This document shows, one piece after another, positions 1 through 5,678 of a stretch of 9,183 bases of DNA (its first letter is position 1; each line of letters opens with the position of its first letter). Source of the stretch: Bacteroidota bacterium. GTDB lineage: Bacteria; Bacteroidota; Bacteroidia; Bacteroidales; Rikenellaceae. The stretch lies in assembly GCA_023443765.1 (NCBI GenBank), contig JAEZTA010000128.1, positions 1-9,183 of the forward strand. Direction: 5' to 3'. The position numbers and the translations under genes are program-made. Below the pieces are notes generated by a model. It was not told where the DNA came from. It saw only the letters and a program-made list of their open reading frames with translations, and made no database searches.

Positions 1-20
1 CTAATTAACTATTTACGACA

Positions 21-215
21 ATGCCGAAAATGAAAACCAATGCCGCTGCGAAGAAGCGTTTTACCTTCACCGGCACAGGAAAGATCAAGCGCAAACACGC
101 TTATCACAGTCACATCCTGACCAAAAAAACGACGAAACAGAAGCGTAACCTCTGCTATTCGGGAACCGTTTCTGCAGCCGATGAGGCTAAGATCAAGAAC
201 TTACTCGTAAAATAG
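21..215 (+). CDS. rpmI: 50S ribosomal protein L35
   Basis: This encodes a 64-residue, very basic protein of the bacterial L35 family, a component of the large ribosomal subunit. The start MPKMKTNAAAKKRF matches the conserved L35 N-terminus (PKMKT, then K-R-F). The central GTGKIKRKHAYHSHILTKKT block is also typical, and the length is normal for the family. The ATG at 21 is the only sensible start. Only 20 bases lie upstream in the window, so the usual neighbour infC would be outside it and cannot be confirmed. The next gene is rplT, the standard order rpmI-rplT, but 233 bases separate them, far more than in many bacteria. Recognition is secure from the sequence. Confidence 0.98.
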   Translation: MPKMKTNAAAKKRFTFTGTGKIKRKHAYHSHILTKKTTKQKRNLCYSGTVSAADEAKIKNLLVK

Positions 216-237
216 TCGCGGGTAAGTAACCATCTTT

Positions 238-253
238 CCCCTTTACAAAGGGG
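238..253. repeat. short GC/AT palindrome in the rpmI-rplT spacer
   Basis: A near-perfect palindrome, CCCCTTT-AC-AAAGGGG, lies 22 bases after the rpmI stop and is followed by a purine-rich run (gggggatcgagagggatttt). As RNA it can form a 6-bp stem with a 4-base loop. It has no T-tract and so is not a standard terminator. Similar CCCTTT/AAAGGG palindromes are familiar as repeated extragenic sequences in Bacteroidota, but whether this one is repeated in this genome cannot be seen from one copy. Confidence 0.5.
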
Positions 254-282
254 GATCGAGAGGGATTTTAACTATGGAACCA

Positions 283-375
283 GGCGTTATAAACGCCGTA
301 ATAGGAGTTCGACGAGTTTCATAGAAAAAAGACCTTTGGAAAACAAACAACAAAAAATTCGTCGGACTCCTATTA
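283..375 (+). promoter_or_regulatory. structured rpmI-rplT spacer, candidate L20 control element
   Basis: Two adjacent stem-loops lie between rpmI and rplT. The first is ggcgtt (283-288) paired with aacgcc (292-297) around a 3-base loop. The second is much larger: 299-319 pairs with 355-375 without a break, 21 bp including two G-U pairs (309/365 and 316/358), around a 35-base A-rich loop. No T-tract follows, so it is not a plain terminator. L20 represses rpmI-rplT translation in E. coli and controls infC-rpmI-rplT by attenuation in Bacillus, in each case through an RNA structure. A control role here is inference from position and structure only. A folded mobile repeat or an RNase processing site are alternatives. 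Confidence 0.5.
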
Positions 376-448
376 ATCACCGGGACGAACCAGCCCCAAA
401 GAATGCGGGAGAACCGTATCGCTGGCAGTCCTCTAAAAACTTTATAGT

Positions 449-793
449 ATGCCACGTTCAGTAAACGCTGTTGCGTCACGCGCACGTCGAAAGAAAGTTT
501 TGAAACTTGCCAAGGGTAACTTTGGTTCAAGGGGAAACGTTTGGACCGTTGCGAAAAATACGGTCGAAAAAGGCCTGTGCTATGCTTATGCACACCGCGC
601 CCTCAAGAAACGGACATTCCGTTCGCTGTGGATCACGCGTATCAACGCTGCAGTCCGCGCCCAGGGAATGACCTATTCACAGTTTATCGGCAAACTCAAC
701 GCCAAAGGAATCGTCCTCAACCGTAAGGTTATGGCCGACCTGGCGATGAACGAGCCCAAGGCATTCGAGGCAATAGTTAAAGCAGTTAAATAG
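449..793 (+). CDS. rplT: 50S ribosomal protein L20
   Basis: This encodes a 114-residue basic protein of the L20 family, an early-assembly protein that binds 23S rRNA and in several bacteria also represses its own operon. The N-terminus MPRSVNAVASRARRKKVLKLAKG is the conserved RNA-binding extension (usual form PRVK..V..R.RHKK.LK.AKGY). The body FRSLWITRINAAVRAQGMTYSQFI and the end region also match, and the length is close to the usual 115-120 residues. The ATG at 449 gives the correct conserved N-terminus. The upstream bases are AT-rich with no Shine-Dalgarno sequence, as is usual in Bacteroidota. It follows rpmI after the structured spacer and ends at an intrinsic terminator 26 bases on. Confidence 0.98.
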   Translation: MPRSVNAVASRARRKKVLKLAKGNFGSRGNVWTVAKNTVEKGLCYAYAHRALKKRTFRSLWITRINAAVRAQGMTYSQFIGKLNAKGIVLNRKVMADLAMNEPKAFEAIVKAVK

Positions 794-818
794 CCCTTCG
801 CAAGAAGAGTTTTAGCGC

Positions 819-847
819 GGCGGATACCTCGGTATCCGCCTTTTTTT
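819..847 (+). terminator. intrinsic terminator after rplT
   Basis: The stem ggcggatacc (819-828) pairs perfectly with ggtatccgcc (831-840), in practice with a 4-base CUCG loop, and is followed at once by seven T residues (841-847). This is a textbook Rho-independent terminator for the rpmI-rplT transcript. Confidence 0.93.
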
Positions 848-866
848 GCCACATATAGAATATAAT

Positions 867-2075
867 ATGGAAACCTGGAAAAAAACATTCGCCGTCATCT
901 GGAGCGGACAGCTGGCCTCGATCCTCAGCAGCGAGGTCGTGGCCTACTCAATCATCTTCTGGATGAGCCTCGAAACCGGCTCGGCAGAGGTGCTGGCTCT
1001 CGCTGCCATTGCCGGGATACTGCCCCAGTCGCTACTGGGGCTGTTTGTCGGGGTTTACGTCGACCGCTGGGACCGCAAGCGCACGATGATCCTCGCCGAT
1101 AGTTTCATCGCCCTCTGCACACTGGCGCTGGCCGTGCTCTTCTGGCTCGGCATAGCCCGCATGTGGCACATTTATATCCTGCTGGCCTGCCGCTCTGCCG
1201 GTTCGGCCTTCCACATGCCGGCCATGCAGGCGTCGGTTCCGCTGCTGGCTCCCGCGTCGCAGCTCACGCGCATCGCCGGAATCAACCAGATCATCGCCTC
1301 GCTGTCGAGTATCGCAGGTCCGGCCCTCGGGGCGCTGCTCATCAACCTCACCTCGATCGGTAACATCCTGCTGCTCGACGTTGCAGGAGCTGCCATCGCC
1401 TGCACATCGCTGCTGTTTGTCCGGATTCCCAATCCGACACGCGACACAGCGCGCAAACCCGATCTGTGGCGGGAATTCCGCGAAGGGTTCTCGGCCATGC
1501 ACGCCATCCCGGGCATGGGATGGTTCTTCACGCTGTCCATCGTCGTGTGGTTCTTCATCATGCCCGTCGGGGTGATGTTTCCGCTGATGACGCTCCAGCA
1601 CTTCGGCGGGGGTACTTTCGAGATGAGCCTGATCGAGATCGTCTGGGGCGGCGGGGCGCTCATAGGAGGCGCCATCATGGGCGCCCGCACCTACCGGGTC
1701 AGCCGCATCATACTGGTCAACCTGATGTATCTCGTCGTGGGACTTTCATTCGCCCTCTCCGGGCTTCTGTCGCCCGCGGGATTCCTCTGGTTCGCGCTCT
1801 TCACGGCAGCCGCAGGCATCTCCAGCAGCGTCTTCAACGCCTCGTTCGTCTCCGTGGTCCAGACCCGCATCGAAACCGGCGTACTGGGACGCGTCATGTC
1901 GCTCTACCGCAGTTTCGGACTGCTGCCTGCCGCCCTCGGACTGCTGGGCACAGGATTTCTGGCTGAGAATGTGGGCCTCACGACAACCTTCATCATCGCC
2001 GGAAGCGTCATCGCCCTGATCGGCGTAGTGGGATTCTTCATTCCCTCCGTCATGCGGCTCGACCGCAAGGCATAA
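867..2075 (+). CDS. MFS transporter, drug-efflux-like
   Basis: This is a 402-residue, very hydrophobic inner-membrane protein of the major facilitator superfamily. It resembles the Mef/EntS-like exporters (MFS_3 type) more than sugar permeases; that subfamily call is from general resemblance. The loop between helices 2 and 3 carries the MFS signature GVYVDRWDRKR (residues 62-72). About 12 membrane segments can be read along the protein, with a polar central loop near residues 190-210 (RIPNPTRDTARKPDLWREF). The substrate is unknown. I chose the ATG at 867. The frame is also open upstream to a TTG at 846, but that codon lies inside the T-tract of the preceding terminator and is an unlikely start. 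No clear promoter is visible, so leakage through the rplT terminator or an atypical promoter may drive it. Confidence 0.88.
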   Translation: METWKKTFAVIWSGQLASILSSEVVAYSIIFWMSLETGSAEVLALAAIAGILPQSLLGLFVGVYVDRWDRKRTMILADSFIALCTLALAVLFWLGIARMWHIYILLACRSAGSAFHMPAMQASVPLLAPASQLTRIAGINQIIASLSSIAGPALGALLINLTSIGNILLLDVAGAAIACTSLLFVRIPNPTRDTARKPDLWREFREGFSAMHAIPGMGWFFTLSIVVWFFIMPVGVMFPLMTLQHFGGGTFEMSLIEIVWGGGALIGGAIMGARTYRVSRIILVNLMYLVVGLSFALSGLLSPAGFLWFALFTAAAGISSSVFNASFVSVVQTRIETGVLGRVMSLYRSFGLLPAALGLLGTGFLAENVGLTTTFIIAGSVIALIGVVGFFIPSVMRLDRKA

Positions 2076-2088
2076 TCCCCGAACCCAC

Positions 2089-2129
2089 AAAAAAATGAGG
2101 CGCGAATGGTTGACATCCATTCGCGCCTC
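2089..2129 (-). terminator. intrinsic terminator for the minus-strand lipoprotein gene
   Basis: A perfect 13-bp inverted repeat, gaggcgcgaatgg (2097-2109) with ccattcgcgcctc (2117-2129), has a 7-base loop. On the minus strand it is followed, after one A, by seven T residues (A-run at 2089-2095 on the + strand). It therefore ends transcripts from the gene at 2157-3098. It also sits 21 bases after the MFS stop. It lacks a T-tract in the + direction, so its effect on the MFS transcript would be weaker. Confidence 0.88.
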
Positions 2130-2156
2130 GCAAGCAAGTGCTAAAAAGCCCTTTTA

Positions 2157-3098
2157 TCAATCTTTCGGATAAACGTATCCGTTGTAATAAATCTTCTGGT
2201 AAATCCTGTTGGCCGTGCTGTCGTATGTCCACTCATAGGTCACCGTCGATGCGGGATATGCCGCAGTGTCGTACTCGAAGTAGGAAGTAAAACTGCATAC
2301 CTGCGTGCCGCTGATGATCTGCGTGCCGCGGAAAACACCGTCTTCCAGTTCATAGGACATACCCACCGACTTCGCCGTTGCAGACGAATAAACCGTCGGG
2401 CCCGAAGCTTCGCCTTCGATCTTGAAATTCTTGCCTGCGCAGAGCGAATAAGCCAGGCTCGAATCCTCGGCGCGCAGGTTGAAGCTACCGCTCCAGTTGG
2501 AGGAAGCCTCCACATTATCAATATTAGCCTGGAAAGCCTGTACATCGATCATATATAAACCGCCCTCTTCGTAATAAAGCGTCGTGCGGCCGCTGGTCAG
2601 ATGGAATGTCTGCGTCGTACCCTGTTCCGAATAAGCAATTACCTTGAGATCCTTCATCTCCACCTCCCACGGCGAATTGTACTGGGCCTCGTTCAGCAAC
2701 TTTGCACCGTTTGTTTTCACCAGTACCGAGCCCTTCATATAAAGGCCGTCGGGTAATACGGCATTTTCGCTGTAAGTGATCAGGTAATCGTCGCCCTGTC
2801 GCTCGATCTTGGTAAGCGAACCGAAAAGGTTGGTCTGGATCAGCGCGTTTCCGACCTTAATCTTGTCCAGTTCGGCAGTTGCAAGGTCCAGCCCCTGCTT
2901 GTCGGCTTCTGCCAGCAGGATCGCCAGACGCATAGCCGCATTGGCGGGACGCATAGCGACGGTATTCTGATTCATCGTCAACTGATAGATACTCCGTCCG
3001 GGCTGTATGGGAAGCATATCTTTATAAGTACTGTCCTCCTTGATACAGCTCGTAAACGCGAGAGCTGCCAGCGCAATTGTTGCAAAAAGTTTATTCAT
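2157..3098 (-). CDS. lipoprotein of unknown family
   Basis: I do not recognise the family of this 313-residue protein. It begins with a lipoprotein signal peptide, MNKLFATIALAALAFTSC, with the acylated Cys at residue 18 followed by IKEDS, so it is probably anchored in the outer membrane or faces the periplasm. Residues 40-75 are Ala/Leu-rich and look helical. From about residue 80 onward the protein is dominated by short alternating beta-type segments rich in Tyr, Thr and Ser (for example GLYMKGSVLVKT, TTLYYEEGGLYMIDV, VTYEWTYD), suggesting a beta-sandwich or barrel-like body. There are no recognisable catalytic motifs. It lies 77 bases downstream of the DUF2147 gene, with no clear TAnnTTTG promoter between, so co-transcription is likely. 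A strong terminator follows. Confidence 0.8.
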   Translation of the reverse strand: MNKLFATIALAALAFTSCIKEDSTYKDMLPIQPGRSIYQLTMNQNTVAMRPANAAMRLAILLAEADKQGLDLATAELDKIKVGNALIQTNLFGSLTKIERQGDDYLITYSENAVLPDGLYMKGSVLVKTNGAKLLNEAQYNSPWEVEMKDLKVIAYSEQGTTQTFHLTSGRTTLYYEEGGLYMIDVQAFQANIDNVEASSNWSGSFNLRAEDSSLAYSLCAGKNFKIEGEASGPTVYSSATAKSVGMSYELEDGVFRGTQIISGTQVCSFTSYFEYDTAAYPASTVTYEWTYDSTANRIYQKIYYNGYVYPKD

Positions 3099-3175
3099 AC
3101 GGTATGTTAAGTTAATTTATTCTATAAACGCATCCGGCAGCATTATACTGCGCGGATACCGAAAAAAATTTACAT

Positions 3176-3628
3176 CTATTCGATCTTTGTCCAGTAAACC
3201 GACCGGCTGAAACCCAGCAGCGACCCTTTGACGCGGAGCGTCTTCGCATCCTCGAACGACACTTCGACCTTGTAATCCTTGCCTTTGGTGGGATCGTAAA
3301 CCCGGCCTCCGTTCCACACGTCCTTTTTCGCATCGTACTTCACGCCGTCGACCACCACGACCTGATCCGCACGCACCGAGCGTTTCGCAGCGTCGGGGTT
3401 CTTCACGTCCAGTTTGGGCGTTCCGTCGGGATTGTTGGGCTGCTTGAGCCAGATGATCTGCCCGCGGTACGACCCGTCTGCCTGCCGCGTGAACTCCACT
3501 TTCGACTCCTTGCCTTCCTCGACAGCTTTGTAGACGCCGAGAATCCGATCCCCATTCTGCGCCGCAGCTCCTGCGACCATAAAAACCGCCACAGCCAGCA
3601 GGGCCAGCTTCCTGAAAAATTTATTCAT
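3176..3628 (-). CDS. DUF2147 family exported protein
   Basis: This is a 150-residue protein with a cleavable signal peptide (residues 1-23, AGAAA then QNGD), so it is exported to the periplasm. The mature part matches the DUF2147 pattern: an N-terminal G-V-Y...KVEFTRQADGSYRGQI stretch, then KNPDAAKR (76-83), then WNGGRVYDPTKGKDYK (105-120, the most diagnostic block), and LRVKGSLLGFSRSVYWTK at the C-terminus. Members form a small beta-barrel-like domain of unknown biochemical role. The mature length is usual for the family. The ATG at 3628 is supported by the signal peptide and by a well-placed TATCTTTG promoter about 25 bases upstream. It is probably the first gene of a two-gene unit with the lipoprotein at 2157-3098. 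Confidence 0.88.
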   Translation of the reverse strand: MNKFFRKLALLAVAVFMVAGAAAQNGDRILGVYKAVEEGKESKVEFTRQADGSYRGQIIWLKQPNNPDGTPKLDVKNPDAAKRSVRADQVVVVDGVKYDAKKDVWNGGRVYDPTKGKDYKVEVSFEDAKTLRVKGSLLGFSRSVYWTKIE

Positions 3629-3653
3629 CTGTTATCCGGGTGTTATACAAGGG

Positions 3654-3684
3654 CAAAGATAGATTTTTTTTCGCGGACACGAAA
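3654..3684 (-). promoter_or_regulatory. promoter of the DUF2147 gene
   Basis: On the minus strand TATCTTTG (3661 to 3654) is an exact match to the Bacteroidota -7 consensus TAnnTTTG. A TTTC (3684 to 3681), one base off TTTG, lies 19 bases upstream as a -33 element. Transcription would start near 3648, about 20 bases before the ATG at 3628. It faces away from the promoter at 3690-3720. Confidence 0.72.
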
Positions 3685-3689
3685 TCTAT

Positions 3690-3720
3690 TTTGTCGTTTC
3701 GCGGCAAATTTGTATCTTTA
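3690..3720 (+). promoter_or_regulatory. promoter of the DUF6250-like/MBL gene pair
   Basis: TTTG (3690-3693) is followed after 19 bases by TATCTTTA (3713-3720), one base off the Bacteroidota consensus TAnnTTTG. The predicted transcription start, a few bases further on, coincides with the ATG at 3725 or 3728, so the message would be leaderless or nearly so. Confidence 0.6.
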
Positions 3721-3724
3721 TTCC

Positions 3725-4384
3725 ATGATGCTCCGACTGACGACACTCCTTTTTGCCGGATTGCTGGTTGCGTGCAGTCCCGACAGCCGCTGGGTTTTCG
3801 AATCCGAAGGAAGCCCGGTCACGTTCGCCGAACGGGGCGACACCATCGAGATCGTTGCGCCCAAAGGGCTGACACTCTGGCTTTCGGAGCCGCTCTCGGG
3901 GAATTACCGCATCCGCTACGACGCCACGGTGGTGATCGGCGGAGGTCCCCACGACCGGCTTGCCGACCTCAACTGTTTTTGGGCGGCTTCGGACCCCGAA
4001 CACCCCGGCGACTTCTTCGCCCGCTCAGCATGGCGCGGAGGGACGTTTGCCAACTACAACTCGCTCGACCTCTTTTATGTGGGCTATGGCGGCAACGACA
4101 ACACGACGACCCGCTTCCGCAAATACCACGGGACGCGTTTCGGCGCCCCGGCTGACGAGGTAAAACCTCTGCTGGGCGAATACACCGACCCGGCACACCT
4201 GCTCTGCCCCAACCGCCCGCTGCGCATCGAAATCACGGTCGCCGACGGAAAAACGACCTACTCGGCCGACGGAGAAGTGCTCTTTTCGCGCGAACTCGCC
4301 CCCGACGAAGGCGACGGTTATTTCGGACTGCGGCTGTTGACCAACCATACGCTGATCGCAAACTTTACGATTGAGAAACTATGA
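3725..4384 (+). CDS. DUF6250-like lipoprotein (lectin/lyase-like beta-sandwich)
   Basis: This 219-residue lipoprotein starts MMLRLTTLLFAGLLVAC, with a good lipobox LVAC and the acylated Cys at residue 17. The motifs DLNCFWAASD (81-90), DFFARSAWRGGTFANY and YVGYGGNDNTTTRFRKY (118-134) resemble the DUF6250 family. Those proteins have a concanavalin-like fold and are often linked to polysaccharide breakdown; this assignment is from memory of the family and is moderately secure. The DGEVLF and GYFGLRLLTNH strands near the end fit the same fold. The ATG at 3725 (or 3728) is chosen because it gives the compact signal peptide; the frame is also open upstream to a TTG at 3710, inside the promoter. 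The stop overlaps the next start as ATGA (4381-4384), which implies translational coupling. The substrate cannot be told from the sequence. Confidence 0.72.
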   Translation: MMLRLTTLLFAGLLVACSPDSRWVFESEGSPVTFAERGDTIEIVAPKGLTLWLSEPLSGNYRIRYDATVVIGGGPHDRLADLNCFWAASDPEHPGDFFARSAWRGGTFANYNSLDLFYVGYGGNDNTTTRFRKYHGTRFGAPADEVKPLLGEYTDPAHLLCPNRPLRIEITVADGKTTYSADGEVLFSRELAPDEGDGYFGLRLLTNHTLIANFTIEKL

Positions 4385-5136
4385 AAAAATATAAACCAAC
4401 CGCATTAATTCTTATGTCACTACTCTCATTTTTCGGATGCAGCCGCGCAAAAGCCCCCGAATACCCTGCCGACAAACTCACTGCCCGCAACGGGACCGAA
4501 TTTACGATCACCTTTTTCAAGCATGCCTCGCTCTCGATCAACGTGGGCGGCAAATATATCTATGTCGACCCCGTGAGCGCCAATGCCGACTACGGCTCAC
4601 TGCCGAAAGCCGATGTCGTGCTGATCACCCATTCGCACTACGACCATCTCGATGTCGCGGCAGTCGAAAAACTGCTCACTGCCGATACCGAGATTCTCTG
4701 CGACCGAACTTCGGCCGAAGCCTTCGAGATGAACTGCTACACGATGCGTCCGGGCAGCGTCGCCACGCCGCGCGACTACGTCAAGGTCGAAGCCGTCGCA
4801 GCCTACAACACCACGCCGGGGCACCTGCAATTTCACCCCAGGGAGCGTGAGGACTGCGGCTACGTGCTCACCATCGGCGGTACGCGCATCTACATCGCGG
4901 GCGACACGGAACCCACTCCCGAACTGAAGGCGCTCAGGAACATCGACATCGCGTTCCTGCCGGTCAACCAGCCCTATACGATGACCGTCGATCAGGCCGT
5001 CGAAACCGTCAAAGCGCTCCGCCCCGCGATCTTCTACCCCTACCACTACGGCGAAGTGGACGAAAAGACCGACATCGACCGTCTGGTCCGCGAACTGGAC
5101 GGCATCACGGACATCCGCGTCCGCCCGATGGAATAA
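4381..5136 (+). CDS. MBL-fold metallo-hydrolase lipoprotein, UlaG-like
   Basis: This is a 251-residue metallo-beta-lactamase-fold hydrolase. The metal site is clear: THSHYDHLD (residues 83-91) is the HxHxDH motif with H84, H86, D88 and H89, and GDTE gives the bridging D175. H222 in YPYHYG and H152 in QFHP are the likely remaining ligands. This arrangement is that of UlaG-like and Lactamase_B_3-type enzymes, a group with varied substrates (lactones, phosphodiesters), so the reaction is unknown. The N-terminus MKKYKPTALILMSLLSFFGC looks like a lipoprotein signal with Cys 20, although Phe at the -3 position is atypical. The protein would then act in the periplasm or at the membrane. Its ATG overlaps the stop of the previous gene by four bases. 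The terminator-like hairpin at 5154-5185 ends the unit. Confidence 0.88.
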   Translation: MKKYKPTALILMSLLSFFGCSRAKAPEYPADKLTARNGTEFTITFFKHASLSINVGGKYIYVDPVSANADYGSLPKADVVLITHSHYDHLDVAAVEKLLTADTEILCDRTSAEAFEMNCYTMRPGSVATPRDYVKVEAVAAYNTTPGHLQFHPREREDCGYVLTIGGTRIYIAGDTEPTPELKALRNIDIAFLPVNQPYTMTVDQAVETVKALRPAIFYPYHYGEVDEKTDIDRLVRELDGITDIRVRPME

Positions 5137-5153
5137 CCGCCCGACACAACATA

Positions 5154-5185
5154 ACAAAGAGTGTCCCCAAAAGGGCACTCTTTGT
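5154..5185 (+). terminator. terminator-like hairpin after the MBL gene
   Basis: A 13-bp stem (5154-5166 with 5173-5185; acaaagagtg pairs with cactctttgt, and one inner pair is G-U) encloses a 6-base loop. It lies 17 bases after the MBL stop. The stem ends in CTCTTTGT, but no uninterrupted T-tract follows, so it is a less perfect intrinsic terminator than the others here. Confidence 0.65.
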
Positions 5186-5237
5186 CGTTCTCCGCTGGTA
5201 GACCGCCAAAAAACATCCATAGCCTCCTCCCGGAACT

Positions 5238-5270
5238 AAAAACGGGGAAATCCCGAAAGATCTCCCCGTT
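5238..5270 (-). terminator. intrinsic terminator of the minus-strand metal operon
   Basis: aacgggga (5241-5248) pairs with tccccgtt (5263-5270), with further inner pairs after one mismatch. On the minus strand the stem runs into five T residues (A-run at 5238-5242). It follows the HMA gene stop by 22 bases and lies back to back with the + strand hairpin at 5154-5185. Confidence 0.75.
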
Positions 5271-5292
5271 CCTGATAACAAACCCGCCCGGG

Positions 5293-5607
5293 CTACTTCT
5301 TCGCCGGGGCTTTTTGGGGCTCGGCCTTCACTTTGAGCGTGGCGAAACCCTTGACGATGTTCTCGTCGTTATTCTTCGTGCCGTCGTAAATCACGGTAAC
5401 CTCCTTCTTGGGCAGGTTCACCTTTACATCCTTGATGCCCTTTCCGAGCGACGGAACGTTGTTCATAATTTTCTTCACGCAGTGTTCGCAATCAATGTCG
5501 GTTACGAATACCGTCGTCACCTCTTTCTTCTGCACGGGCTTGTCAGCCGCTGCGCACATACCGAGACCCATTACCAGGGCCAGGCAGAACAATACCAATT
5601 TTTTCAT
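5293..5607 (-). CDS. periplasmic heavy-metal-associated (HMA) domain protein
   Basis: This is a 104-residue protein with a signal peptide (about residues 1-21, MKKLVLFCLALVMGLGMCAAA), so it is exported to the periplasm. The mature part is a single HMA domain, the ferredoxin-like fold of Atx1/CopZ copper chaperones and MerP. TTVFVTDIDCEHCVKKI carries the metal-binding CxxC at C40 and C43. The fold continues as GIKDVKVNLPKKEVTVIYDG, with the alternating strands expected. The Met of the classic GMxCxxC motif is replaced by Ile-Asp (DIDCEHC). The tail is Lys/Ala/Pro-rich. It is the last gene of the minus-strand operon, 71 bases after the TonB receptor gene, with no clear promoter between. It probably binds a soft metal such as copper in the periplasm; the metal is inferred. 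Confidence 0.88.
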   Translation of the reverse strand: MKKLVLFCLALVMGLGMCAAADKPVQKKEVTTVFVTDIDCEHCVKKIMNNVPSLGKGIKDVKVNLPKKEVTVIYDGTKNNDENIVKGFATLKVKAEPQKAPAKK

Positions 5608-5678
5608 CTCTGGTCTATTTAAGGTTATACAATCATTAACTGATTCGGGTTATCTCCCAAAATATCTTACAATTCTCC

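Noticed and set aside
331..338. GACCTTTG in the loop of the large spacer hairpin as an rplT promoter
   Set aside because: It lacks the first T of TAnnTTTG and I found no TTTG at the expected -33 distance, so support is too weak to list as a feature.
243..593. 116-codon minus-strand frame over the rpmI-rplT spacer and the start of rplT
   Set aside because: Half of it is antisense to rplT and the rest covers the structured spacer. There is no promoter and no family resemblance.
861..866. TATAAT hexamer immediately before the MFS start
   Set aside because: Bacteroidota use TAnnTTTG rather than the E. coli -10 box, and a start site this close to the ATG without a -35 partner looks like chance in an AT-rich stretch.
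1032..1690. Long minus-strand open frames opposite the MFS gene
   Set aside because: They are antisense shadows of a convincing membrane protein. Their translations are rich in Arg, Gly, Glu or Met/Pro, with no recognisable fold.
2110..2115. TTGACA in the loop of the hairpin at 2097-2129
   Set aside because: It matches an E. coli -35 box but sits in a terminator loop, has no partner element and does not suit this phylum.
3640..4155. 171-codon + strand frame overlapping the DUF6250-like gene
   Set aside because: It is an alternative frame of the same region. The overlapping frame has a lipoprotein signal, family motifs and a promoter, while this one has only Arg/Pro-rich composition.
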